NCBI GenBank assembly: GCA_030598925.1
Contig: JAUVPB010000004.1
Location: 1 to 32,737 of the forward strand
Reading direction: 5' to 3'
Length of the DNA stretch: 32,737 nt
Source of the DNA: Actinomycetes bacterium
GTDB taxonomy: Bacteria > Actinomycetota > Thermoleophilia > Gaiellales > Gaiellaceae
The notes under the pieces are model-generated. The model did not search any database. It was not told the origin of the DNA and saw only the letters and a list, made by a program, of their open reading frames with translations. Position 1 is the first letter of the stretch. Each line of letters opens with the position of its first letter. This document shows positions 1 through 8,864 of this stretch, piece by piece. The translations under genes and the position numbers were made by a program.

Positions 1-354
1 CAGTCTCCCGTCGGTCTTATCGATCAGGGAGGTGAGCGAACGGCTCCGGGCAGCGGCGTCCTCGTTCACGAGCAGCGGAGTGACCGCGGCGAGATAGATG
101 GCGAACGCGCTCATGGTCAGCCCGACGATGAGAACCGAGCCTGGAAGCTCAAACCAGAAGCCGAGCCCTGTCGCGATGAGGACCACGGGTGCGAACGTCA
201 CGAGCGCCAGCGCGAACGGCGTCAGCCCGTGTCGCTGAACTGCGGCCACAGCGTCGGCCAAGACCTCGCCGATCGACCACCCTCCTCGGCGTTCGCGTCG
301 AGTGCGCTCGGCCGGCACCAGCTCCGGTTCGCTTCGCGGTCGCTCGTCGGACAC
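1..354 (-). CDS. Membrane protein, partial (C-terminus runs off the left edge)
   Basis: Reverse-strand reading frame open from a GTG at 352-354 to the window edge: [96 protein letters not shown]..., with two hydrophobic TM-like segments. Divergent from the acyl-CoA synthetase. Confidence 0.55.
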   Translation of the reverse strand, partial: MSDERPRSEPELVPAERTRRERRGGWSIGEVLADAVAAVQRHGLTPFALALVTFAPVVLIATGLGFWFELPGSVLIVGLTMSAFAIYLAAVTPLLVNEDAAARSRSLTSLIDKTDGRL

Positions 355-444
355 AACGGGCTGTTCGGCGCACCGGCGGCGACTCCTTCCGCGGTCGCGG
401 TTGCCCGCACCAAGCCTGGCGTCGCCGCTACCGTTGTCAACGAG

Positions 445-2073
445 ATGCGGCCAGGCTCCTACGCTCACGGGACGTCGGATCTGCCCCTGAGTGGCGAGAC
501 GATTGGCCAGATGTGGGACGACGTTGTCGCGAGCAACCCGTCGGATGAGGCGCTCGTGTCGATCCACCAGGGAATTCGCTGGACGTATACCGAGCTCAAC
601 GATCGGGTCGAGCGGTGCGCGAGGGCGCTCCTTGCCGCCGGCGTCAGCAAGGGTGATCGCGTGGGCATGTGGTCGCCAAACAACGCTGAATGGATCGTCC
701 TGCAGTTCGCGACCGCGAAGGTCGGCGCGATTCTGGTAAACGTCAACCCCTCGTACCGATCACACGAGCTGGAGTACGCGCTCACCCAGTCGGGAACGTC
801 GCTCCTGTTCCTGGCAGCCGGCTTCAAGAAGGTCGACTACCGCGAGGTACTCGGTGCGATCGAGACGCCGGGTGTGAGGGAGCGCGTCCATCTGGATACG
901 GGCTGGGAAGAGTTCCTCGCCCGCGCGGATGCTGTCCCCGAGACCGACCTGCGCGAGCGTGAGGCAGCGCTGCAGTCGGATGATCCGATCAACATCCAGT
1001 ACACGTCAGGGACGACCGGTTTTCCCAAAGGCGCGACCCTCTCTCACCACAACATCCTCAACAACGGGCTGTTCATCGGGGAAATCCTCGGTTACGGGCC
1101 CGCCGATCGTGTGTGCGTTCCGGTGCCCTTCTATCACTGCTTTGGCATGGTTATCGGCACGCTCGCGATCGTCACGCATCGGGCCACTGCGGTATTACCC
1201 TCGGAAGCATTCGACCCCCGCGCGGTACTCGAGGCAGTCGAGCAGGAGCGCTGCACGTCTCTATATGGCGTCCCGACGATGTTCATCGCTGAGCTCAACG
1301 ACCCCGACTTCTCGTCGTTCGACCTATCGAGTCTGCGCACGGGCGTGATGGCGGGCTCGCCATGTCCGATCGAGGTGATGAAGCGCATCAGAACCGAGAT
1401 GCACATGGGCGAAGTCACGATCTGTTACGGCATGACCGAGACATCGCCGGTCTCGACGCAGACACTGCGGACTGCCCCGATCGAGAAGCAGGTCACAACG
1501 GTTGGGACCGTGCACCCGCATGTCGAGGTCAAGATCGTCGACCCGGAGACAGGGCAAATGGCCGAGCGTGGACAGACCGGTGAGTTCCTCACCCGCGGCT
1601 ACTGCGTGATGCTGGGCTACTGGGGCGACGATCAGGCGACCAGTGCGGCGATCGACGATGCCAACTGGATGCACACCGGCGACCTCGCGACGATGGACGA
1701 GGAGGGATACGTCAGCATCGTCGGCCGCTCGAAGGACATGATCATCCGCGGTGGCGAGAACATCTATCCGCGGGAGATCGAAGAGTTCCTCTACACCCAT
1801 CCAGCCGTCGAAGACGTCCAGGTCGTCGGTGTCCCGGACGAGAAATACGGGGAAGAGGTGTCTGCCTGGGTCGTCGTCAAGGAGGAAGAAGCTGTAAGCG
1901 AGGAGCAGCTGCGTGAGTACTGCCGTGAGCGGATCGCTCGGTTCAAGGTCCCCCGCTACATTCGCTTCGTCGACGAGTTTCCGATGACCGTCACCGGCAA
2001 GATCCAGAAGTTCAAGATGCGGGAACACGAGATCGCCGAACGCGATCTCGCGCCTGCCCACGACGAGCGGTGA
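445..2073 (+). CDS. AMP-binding acyl-CoA synthetase (medium/long-chain fatty-acid--CoA ligase type)
   Basis: AMP-binding motif [70 protein letters not shown] and C-terminal [15 protein letters not shown]. The ORF is open from 229, but homology-like sequence begins at ATG 445 (MRPGSYAHG...). Confidence 0.9.
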   Translation: MRPGSYAHGTSDLPLSGETIGQMWDDVVASNPSDEALVSIHQGIRWTYTELNDRVERCARALLAAGVSKGDRVGMWSPNNAEWIVLQFATAKVGAILVNVNPSYRSHELEYALTQSGTSLLFLAAGFKKVDYREVLGAIETPGVRERVHLDTGWEEFLARADAVPETDLREREAALQSDDPINIQYTSGTTGFPKGATLSHHNILNNGLFIGEILGYGPADRVCVPVPFYHCFGMVIGTLAIVTHRATAVLPSEAFDPRAVLEAVEQERCTSLYGVPTMFIAELNDPDFSSFDLSSLRTGVMAGSPCPIEVMKRIRTEMHMGEVTICYGMTETSPVSTQTLRTAPIEKQVTTVGTVHPHVEVKIVDPETGQMAERGQTGEFLTRGYCVMLGYWGDDQATSAAIDDANWMHTGDLATMDEEGYVSIVGRSKDMIIRGGENIYPREIEEFLYTHPAVEDVQVVGVPDEKYGEEVSAWVVVKEEEAVSEEQLREYCRERIARFKVPRYIRFVDEFPMTVTGKIQKFKMREHEIAERDLAPAHDER

Positions 2074-2555
2074 CCGAGGCCGACGAGCTTCTCGTTGTCG
2101 TCGATGAAGACGATCGCGTGCTCGAAAACAGGCGTCGAGCCGAATGCCATGCCGACCCGACGCTCCTGCATCGCTCGACGCACGTCGTCGTCGAGTGCGC
2201 CGGCGGCCTGCTGCTCCAACGTCGCGGCTTCGACAAGGACAAGGCCGCGGGGTTGTGGGATTCGGCCTGCTCTGGCCATGTGCGGCCGGGCGAGAGCTAC
2301 CTCGACGCGGCTGTCCGGGAGCTCGAAGAGGAGCTCGGCATCGTCGCCGAGCCAGAGTTTCTCGGGACGTGCCGGGTCACGGGCATCGGCGAGACGGAGC
2401 TGTGCGGCGTCCACTGTCTCGTTCACGGCGGACCTTTCGTGTTGCGACTGCCGGAGCTTGCGGGTATCTGTGTGTTCGGGCGGGATGAGTTGCCGAACGA
2501 GCTAACGCCGGCTCTCGAGCGGGTGCTCGAATGGCTGGCTACGCGCTCGACGTAG
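2070..2555 (+). CDS. NUDIX hydrolase (IPP-isomerase-like Nudix subfamily)
   Basis: Canonical Nudix box [26 protein letters not shown] start overlaps the upstream stop (GTGA), suggesting translational coupling. Confidence 0.88.
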   Translation: MTEADELLVVVDEDDRVLENRRRAECHADPTLLHRSTHVVVECAGGLLLQRRGFDKDKAAGLWDSACSGHVRPGESYLDAAVRELEEELGIVAEPEFLGTCRVTGIGETELCGVHCLVHGGPFVLRLPELAGICVFGRDELPNELTPALERVLEWLATRST

Positions 2556-2625
2556 ATACCGGTCGCCAGGGTGGCGCTTGCCGCCTAACATGTCGTTCCG
2601 ACGATTCTCGACCCTGGAGGTTCTC

Positions 2626-3288
2626 ATGGCACTTCGGATCAACGACGTAGCTCCGGATTTCAGTGCGGAGACCACAGAGGGTCCCATCAACTTCCACGAT
2701 TGGATCGGCGACGGCTGGGCGATTCTCTTCTCGCATCCGAAGGACTTCACGCCCGTGTGCACGACGGAGCTCGGCACGATGGCCGGGTTGAAGCCGGAGT
2801 TCGAGAAACGAAACTGCAAGATCCTCGGGATCAGCGTCGACGCCGTGAGCGACCACGAGAAATGGTCGAGGGACATCCAGTCGGCCACAGGAAACGCAGT
2901 CAACTACCCGCTCGTCGGCGACCCCACGCTCGATGTGGTCAAGCAGTACGACATGCTGCCGGGCGATGCCGGCGACACCGCTGCCGGGCGCACGCCGATG
3001 GACAATGCGACGGCACGATCGGTGTTCCTGATCGGTCCTGACAAGAAGATCAGGGCAACCCTGACGTATCCGATGAGCACGGGCCGCAACTTCGCCGAGA
3101 TCCTGCGACTGCTCGACTCCGTTCAGCTGACGGCAGCCGAGAAGGTCGCCACGCCTGCGAACTGGCAGAACGGCGACGATGTGATCATCGTTCCGGCGAT
3201 GTCGGACGAGGACGCGAGGGAGAAGTATCCCGACGGCTGGGAGTCACCGCTCCCGTACATCCGGGTCGTACCGCAGCCTGGGCGCTAG
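2626..3288 (+). CDS. Peroxiredoxin, 1-Cys/Prx6-type
   Basis: MALRINDVAPDFSAETTEGPINFHDWIGDGWAILFSHPKDFTPVCTTELGTM, with the peroxidatic Cys in PxxxTxxC context; RBS ggagg ~10 nt upstream of ATG 2626. Confidence 0.93.
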   Translation: MALRINDVAPDFSAETTEGPINFHDWIGDGWAILFSHPKDFTPVCTTELGTMAGLKPEFEKRNCKILGISVDAVSDHEKWSRDIQSATGNAVNYPLVGDPTLDVVKQYDMLPGDAGDTAAGRTPMDNATARSVFLIGPDKKIRATLTYPMSTGRNFAEILRLLDSVQLTAAEKVATPANWQNGDDVIIVPAMSDEDAREKYPDGWESPLPYIRVVPQPGR

Positions 3289-3291
3289 CGC

Positions 3292-4908
3292 CTACTCGTA
3301 GCCGAGGTCGCGCAGCCGCTCGACGATCTGCGCCTCTTCTGCCGTGCTGTACGCGCGGTCGTCGTCGCCCGCGCGCGCGTCGGCCTCGACGTCGGCGGCG
3401 TCCTCAACGTCGAGGATCTCGTGGAGCGCCTCACCGTCCATTCCTGGTGCGGCGAGACCGGCGAGCGCGAGCAGCGTAGCCGGGAGCTGAACGATGCTCG
3501 CTCCGGTGGGGAGTTCGGCCGCGCGAATGCCCGGGCCGGCGGCGGCGAACACACCCGTCTGGCCGTGATGGCCCGAGTACCCGTAGAAGTTCTCCGGATC
3601 GAGGTGATCGTGCACGTCAAATGCCTGCGCCCACGTGCGGCGTGACGACTCGACGTGGATACGCTCGTCGCGCGGCAAGATCACAAGGTCCGGCGCCTTG
3701 TCGACGTGAGCTCCGTGGTAGATGTCGTCGCGGCGGTGAACCGCGAATGCCGGCCCGTCGCCCTCCGGGTGTGGGATCGCCGCGAGTTCGTCTGCGAGGC
3801 GCTTCGCGTAGTGCGGGTCGTCGCGAGCGCCGGACGTCTCGCCGAGGAAGATCTGGCCGCCGGTAGCGAAGCAGTAGGCGCGCGTCTTGGCGAAGTCGAC
3901 CTCGGAAAACACGCGGTCGGGACGCGGTCGCGGCACGCCAGGAACGGCGTCGAGGGCGGCTCCGTACCAGCGGGTCGTGCGTGCGAGACGCTGGTCGACC
4001 TTTGACGCGTAGTCGAGGCGCGTGCCCTTCCAGCCCTGCAGCGAGCGCTTCCTGTACTGGAGATGCCCGTTCTCGGCCAGCCACTGGTTGGCGTGAAAGG
4101 TCCAGTAGATCGGCTTCATGCCGTGATCCGAGAGCATCACGGCAGTGACCGGCTCCCCGAAGCGCTCCTCCGCCTCGTCGATCAAGTCGCCGCACGCGCG
4201 ATCCACGGCCTCGTAGATCTGCACGAGCTCGTCGCCGGCGAATGCCGGGTCGTGTGCCGGATGATTCGCGTCGAGTCGGTGGTAGCCGAGGTGGCCCGCG
4301 TGATCGGCGCTCATGAAGTTGACGCAAAGCAGCGACAGGTCGGGCTCCTGCTCGAGCGCGATCCGGCAGATGTCGGCGGTTTGCTCGACGTGCTTGTGCA
4401 GCTTGCGCGCGTAGTCGTCGAAGTCTTCCCACCAACGCTCCGACATCGGGTGGTGCGCCGTCAGGTAGTCCGGGTGCACCGCGTGCACACGCTCGCGCAT
4501 TCGCGGCGGCGTGATCGCTGGCTGCTCGGGTCCGCCGTAGCCCGTGACCACTACGCCGGCAATGTCCTCCGGCGGGTAGGTGAACGGGATGCTGATAAAT
4601 GCCGATCGAATGCCGGCGCGCCCCAGGTAGCGCCACAGAGGCGTTCCCGAACGACTCGCGGCGCTCTCGACCCGTTGACGGTCGCGGTTGGTGTTGCTCG
4701 CGAAGTTGAAGATGCCGGGCCCGCCCGGTTTCAGGCCGGTCAGGAACGACGACCACGCGGTCGGCGTGACCGCCGGAATCGTCGACTCGAGAGGACCGAA
4801 TGTTCCCTCGCGAGCCAACCGGCTCAGAGTTGGCATGCGTCCCTGCTGAACGAGCACGCTGATCAGCTCGTGATCGCCGCCGTCGAGACCGAGAACGAGC
4901 GTTCTCAT
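3292..4908 (-). CDS. Alkaline-phosphatase-superfamily phosphohydrolase/phosphodiesterase
   Basis: MRTLVLGLDGGDHELISVLVQQGRMPTLSRLAREGTFGPLESTIPAVTPTAWSSFLTGLKPG..., SADHAGH, MLSDHGMKP and SGHHGQTGVFAAAGPGI are typical of AlkP-superfamily type I phosphodiesterases. Start trimmed to ATG at 4906-4908. Confidence 0.85.
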   Translation of the reverse strand: MRTLVLGLDGGDHELISVLVQQGRMPTLSRLAREGTFGPLESTIPAVTPTAWSSFLTGLKPGGPGIFNFASNTNRDRQRVESAASRSGTPLWRYLGRAGIRSAFISIPFTYPPEDIAGVVVTGYGGPEQPAITPPRMRERVHAVHPDYLTAHHPMSERWWEDFDDYARKLHKHVEQTADICRIALEQEPDLSLLCVNFMSADHAGHLGYHRLDANHPAHDPAFAGDELVQIYEAVDRACGDLIDEAEERFGEPVTAVMLSDHGMKPIYWTFHANQWLAENGHLQYRKRSLQGWKGTRLDYASKVDQRLARTTRWYGAALDAVPGVPRPRPDRVFSEVDFAKTRAYCFATGGQIFLGETSGARDDPHYAKRLADELAAIPHPEGDGPAFAVHRRDDIYHGAHVDKAPDLVILPRDERIHVESSRRTWAQAFDVHDHLDPENFYGYSGHHGQTGVFAAAGPGIRAAELPTGASIVQLPATLLALAGLAAPGMDGEALHEILDVEDAADVEADARAGDDDRAYSTAEEAQIVERLRDLGYE

Positions 4909-4975
4909 GCGAGCGCTGACCGCACGCGGCGCGATCGCAAACGCCAAGGCACGCATCCCGGGCGCACGGCTCGAA

Positions 4976-6112
4976 TCATGCCGCGCGCTGAGTCTGGTGT
5001 GTTGCGACGAGCTCGCGGTACAGGCTCTCGAGCAGCGGCCCCGGCTGAGGCAGCTTCTCGCGGACGACGCGCTCGTTCCGTCCGCCGTAGCGGGCACGCA
5101 ACTCGGGATCCGCCAGCAACTTGGCGATCGCCCTCGCCGTCGCGTCGACGTCTTTGACGGGAACGATCTCGGCGCCGTTGCCGTCCTCCAGCCACTCGTC
5201 CATCGACCAGGTTGGGGCTGCGACGACCGGGAGCCGTGACGCCATCGCCTCCGTCAGTGAGGCTGGCGTCGAGTCTGAGTCGGCGATGGTAACGGCCATG
5301 TCCGCTGAGGCCACGTACGTGGGCAGGTCCTCGATCTCAGCACGTTCGATTCGTACGCGGTCGCCAATTCCAAGCTCCTCGATCAGCCGTTCGATGCGCG
5401 GGCGCTCGGGCCCACCTCGGGCGCAGAGCAGGAGCCGCGCATTCGGAACGTCGCCGGCCACACGCGCAAAGGCCTCCACCAGCACGTCGACGTACGTATA
5501 CGGACGGAAGTTGCGCAACGACAGGACGATGAGTGCATCGTCGGGCCAGCCGCGCGCTCGGCGGAAGTTAGCGTCGCGATTGTGCACACCAAAACGGTCG
5601 GTCTCGGCGTACCAGATGATCTCCTGCATACGGCTCGGGTCGGCTCCGAGCTCGACCGAGGCCTTGGCGCAGGCCTGCGAGTTGACCACGAAGTAGTCGG
5701 CCGCCTGGATTGCCGCCTGGGCCCGCTTGCGCCCCTGGCGCCGCTCGTGCGCATCGATAAACACGTCGCGACTCCATGGGCTGAGGACGAACGGATGGCG
5801 GCCGGCCTGTGAAGCCCAGTAGCCGTAGGGCAGCATGTAGTGCCCGTGCACGAGGTCGATATCGAGGCGATCCGCAAGCGCGGCGATCGCCGGGCCGAAT
5901 CGCGCGCGCCGCAGGCCGGGGACGCGGGTGAGTGGCTCGAGCGTCGTCACGTCGTAGAGATTCAGGCCTTCCCGCTCCTCGGCCCGCTCGTTCATCCGGT
6001 TGCCGACGAGATGGACCTCGTGGCCGAGCTCCGCCAGCCGGCGGCCCCAGCGAATGACGTTGAGCGACCGGAGGTCGGCGACTCCAAGCAGGCGTAGTGG
6101 TCGGTCGGACAC
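4976..6112 (-). CDS. Glycosyltransferase, GT4/group 1 family
   Basis: N-terminal LRLLGVADLRSLNVIRWGRRLAELGHEVHLVGN, LVHGHYMLPYGYWAS, and C-terminal ADMAVTIADSDSTPASLTEAMASRLPVVAAP (GT-B E-x7-E-like region). GTG start at 6110-6112. Confidence 0.87.
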   Translation of the reverse strand: MSDRPLRLLGVADLRSLNVIRWGRRLAELGHEVHLVGNRMNERAEEREGLNLYDVTTLEPLTRVPGLRRARFGPAIAALADRLDIDLVHGHYMLPYGYWASQAGRHPFVLSPWSRDVFIDAHERRQGRKRAQAAIQAADYFVVNSQACAKASVELGADPSRMQEIIWYAETDRFGVHNRDANFRRARGWPDDALIVLSLRNFRPYTYVDVLVEAFARVAGDVPNARLLLCARGGPERPRIERLIEELGIGDRVRIERAEIEDLPTYVASADMAVTIADSDSTPASLTEAMASRLPVVAAPTWSMDEWLEDGNGAEIVPVKDVDATARAIAKLLADPELRARYGGRNERVVREKLPQPGPLLESLYRELVATHQTQRAA

Positions 6113-6232
6113 AGCCGCGAATTCTAGACACGCACCGCCCCTCGCCCAGCCCCGTCCGTGTGCGACGCACACGCGGCGTCGCACCTGGACGAGAGGAGTG
6201 GGCCGTGCGAGGCGCTGCTAACGTCCGGCGCG

Positions 6233-7183
6233 ATGAACGCTCGAGCCGCCGCAGTTCCGCGGACGCTGTGGGCGCGCGCGCGTCGAACAGCCAACCGATC
6301 GATACTGCAGCGCATCGAGCTGCTCGGTGCCGACGGCTCTACCGCCCCGCTCGAGCACAAGCCGGTTCTCGTCATTGGTGCGCCGCGATCCGGCAGCACG
6401 CTGCTCTACCAGTTGCTGATCCAGCGCTTCGACGTGACGTACCTCGGGAACAGGCATTGCGCGTTCTTTGGCGCGCCGTCGCTCGTCGAACGCTTCGGCG
6501 GTCGAACCGCGAGCCCTCCGATCGACTACGGGTCCAGGCACGGCCTGACGTCGGGGGCATGGGGCCCGAGCGAGTGCGGCCCATTCTGGTACCGCTTCTT
6601 CCGTAAGTCTCCGCAGTTCGTGCCACTAGCCGAGGCCCGGCCCGAGGACCTCGTGCGTCTGCGCGCGGCGTTCCGCGCGCTCGGCAACGCGGGCAGACGG
6701 CCGCTCGTCTTCAAGAACCTGCTGTGCGCGCTGCGCCTCGAGCCGATCGCCGCCGCGCTTCCCGAGGCGCGCTTCGTCGTGATCCGCCGCGACCCGTTCG
6801 AACACGCCCGCTCGATTCTCGTGGCCAGGATGCGCGCGAACGGCGAGGCGCGGTCCTGGTGGTCGGCCGAGCCGCCGGGGTGGGAAGAGCTGCGCGAGCT
6901 CGGGCCCCCCGACCAGGTGCTCGGGCAGATCGAGGCGATTCACTCGACGATCGACGACGCCCGAGAGGAGCTCGGGCCCGAACGGTTCTACGACGTGACG
7001 TACGAGCGGCTGATCGAGGATGCGCCGGCGACGCTGACTGCGATCAGCGAGCACGCGCGGGCTGAGGGGATCACGCTCGAGCCTCGCGGTGAGGTGCCTG
7101 CCGCCTTTCCCCGCACCGCGGCCGGCGAGCTGCCGCAGGAGCTCGAAGAAGCTCTGGTCGTGTCGATGAGCGCGAGACATTGA
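6233..7183 (+). CDS. Sulfotransferase family protein
   Basis: PAPS 5'-phosphosulfate-binding-like loop VLVIGAPRSGSTLLYQLLIQRF and 3'-phosphate-binding-like segment RFVVIRRDPFEHARSILVARM. ATG at 6233. Confidence 0.82.
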   Translation: MNARAAAVPRTLWARARRTANRSILQRIELLGADGSTAPLEHKPVLVIGAPRSGSTLLYQLLIQRFDVTYLGNRHCAFFGAPSLVERFGGRTASPPIDYGSRHGLTSGAWGPSECGPFWYRFFRKSPQFVPLAEARPEDLVRLRAAFRALGNAGRRPLVFKNLLCALRLEPIAAALPEARFVVIRRDPFEHARSILVARMRANGEARSWWSAEPPGWEELRELGPPDQVLGQIEAIHSTIDDAREELGPERFYDVTYERLIEDAPATLTAISEHARAEGITLEPRGEVPAAFPRTAAGELPQELEEALVVSMSARH

Positions 7184-8136
7184 CCGAGCGCGAACAGTAC
7201 GACGCGCTGGTAGCCGGCTCGCCCCAGGGGTCGGTCTTCAGCGCGAGCTGGTGGCTGGACGCCGTCGCTGCCGGCGCTTGGCAACCCCACGTGGTCGAGG
7301 AGGGCGATCTGATCGCGGCGTGGCCGACGATCGTCCGTTCGAGCCGGTGGGGGCCCGTGCATCTCGGCGCGCCGCTCAGCCCCTTCCTCGGGCCGCTGCT
7401 GCCTGAGGCCGACGGCGGAAAGCGGCGCTGGACAACGGCCGAGAAGAGCCTCGAACTTCTCCTCGACGCGCTCGCGCCGTACGCGCACCTCGAGGCACGG
7501 TGCCATCCGAGCTTCAACTACTGGACGCCTCTCGCGTGGCACGGCTTCTCGCAGACGACGAACTACACGTGGCGGCTGCACGACCTGAGCGATCTCGGCG
7601 CGGCCGAGGCAGCGATGCGGCCAAACATTCGTGGTGATATCCGCAAGGCGCGCAAGCAAGGCGTCGAGGTAACGCAGGAGGGCGTTGCCGAGTTTCTCGA
7701 GCTGCACGCCGCCTCGACGCAGGGGCTAGAGCAACTCGCGCTCGACACGCGACACACGCTCGAACGCGTCGATGAGCCGGCCCGCGAGCGCGGGTCCCGC
7801 CGTGTTCTCATGGCGCGCGGGGTCGACGGCAAGGCCCATGCCGGCGGCTACTTCGTCCAGGACGAGCGCGCCGTCTATTACCTCGCTGGCGCAAGTGACG
7901 CGACGCTGCGCTCGAGCGGAGCGACCTCCCTTCTCATCTGGACGGCGATCGAGTTTGCCGCCGAGTTCGGGTTGGCGTTCGATTTTGAGGGCTCGATGAT
8001 TCCGAGTATCGAGCGCTTCTTCCGCGCATTCGGCGGGGCGCCAACTGCCTACTCGGTCGTGCGGCACACTCCGCGCGCTGGCCTGCGGGGTGAGCGTGCG
8101 CTCAAGCGCACGCTACGTCGTGTCTCGCGACGCTAG
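7180..8136 (+). CDS. FemAB/BioF2-like GNAT-family acyltransferase
   Basis: MTEREQYDALVAGSPQGSVFSASWWLDAVA..., MRPNIRGDIRKARKQGVEV and YYLAGASDATLRSSGATSLLIWTAIEFAAEFGLAFDFEGSMIPSIERFFRAFGG resemble the FemAB-like/BioF2-like acetyltransferase fold. TTG start overlaps the sulfotransferase stop (TTGA). Confidence 0.75.
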   Translation: MTEREQYDALVAGSPQGSVFSASWWLDAVAAGAWQPHVVEEGDLIAAWPTIVRSSRWGPVHLGAPLSPFLGPLLPEADGGKRRWTTAEKSLELLLDALAPYAHLEARCHPSFNYWTPLAWHGFSQTTNYTWRLHDLSDLGAAEAAMRPNIRGDIRKARKQGVEVTQEGVAEFLELHAASTQGLEQLALDTRHTLERVDEPARERGSRRVLMARGVDGKAHAGGYFVQDERAVYYLAGASDATLRSSGATSLLIWTAIEFAAEFGLAFDFEGSMIPSIERFFRAFGGAPTAYSVVRHTPRAGLRGERALKRTLRRVSRR

Positions 8137-8654
8137 CGAAGTCCGAGCTTCGCCGAGCAGGAAGGCCATGCACCCCAGCCGGCAGCTCGCCGAAGACGCT
8201 TCGCCGCACGAATCTGCTGGTACGGCGCTGCTTGCCACGCGAACTTGGGATAGCTGTTGCGGCGGTACGAGTTCCAGGTCTGCGGGTGGAACTGGAGTCC
8301 ACCATCGTAGATCGCGGAGCCGTTGTAAGTCCAGACGCCTCCCGACTCGCAGTCAGCGAGGCGTGTCCACACGCTGTCGGGGTGTGGTGTGAGCCCGCGT
8401 GCCTTCTTGCGCCGCTGGGTCCAGATGATCAGCGCCTCTAACCTCACTGCCCTGTTGTCGACCGTACGGTAGGAGAAGTCCGTCCTGTACATGCGTCGAC
8501 CGATAGTCCGGCGTATCTGGTTGGTCTCCTTGCGCAACTGGTCGATCTCCTGGACCATGGACGGTAGGGCGGGGCGACGAGCGTCGGCGTCGGCGGCTCC
8601 CAGCAACGCGCCGGCGAGTACAAGCGCTGCAATTAGTGTCGCCTTCCTCATCAA
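8133..8654 (-). CDS. Secreted transglycosylase/resuscitation-promoting-factor-like protein
   Basis: Signal peptide MMRKATLIAALVLAGALLGAADADA and C-terminal Rpf-like domain VWTRLADCESGGVWTYNGSAIYDGGLQFHPQTWNSYR...AAPYQQIRAAKRLRRAAGWGAWPSCSAKLGLR, with the expected catalytic Glu in CESGG. Confidence 0.88.
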   Translation of the reverse strand: MMRKATLIAALVLAGALLGAADADARRPALPSMVQEIDQLRKETNQIRRTIGRRMYRTDFSYRTVDNRAVRLEALIIWTQRRKKARGLTPHPDSVWTRLADCESGGVWTYNGSAIYDGGLQFHPQTWNSYRRNSYPKFAWQAAPYQQIRAAKRLRRAAGWGAWPSCSAKLGLR

Positions 8655-8864
8655 AGCCCCCTTTCGTCCGTGAAACCGACCTCGGTGGGCCGGGCTGCGT
8701 CGAATGTCGTGGAATCGCCGCTCAGATCGCGCCTGGGCGGTTGCGAGGCGGGAAACGACTCCTCGCGTTGTCCGCGGCTATTCTGCACGGCTTTTCCTGC
8801 GATGTCGAGCCGGAACCGCGATGCGGCACGAAGGTTTGACAGACAATTTCCGTTTTGTTGACGT

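Noticed and set aside
1324-2061. Long minus-strand ORF (245 aa) antisense to the acyl-CoA synthetase
   Set aside because: Low-complexity, Arg/Asp/Leu-rich translation typical of antisense frames in GC-rich genes; no recognizable domain.
8655-8864. Possible c-di-AMP (ydaO-type) riboswitch upstream of the Rpf-like gene
   Set aside because: Considered because some actinobacterial rpf genes carry one; reading the reverse complement I could not find the conserved ydaO segments. Should be rechecked with a covariance model (Infernal, RF00379).
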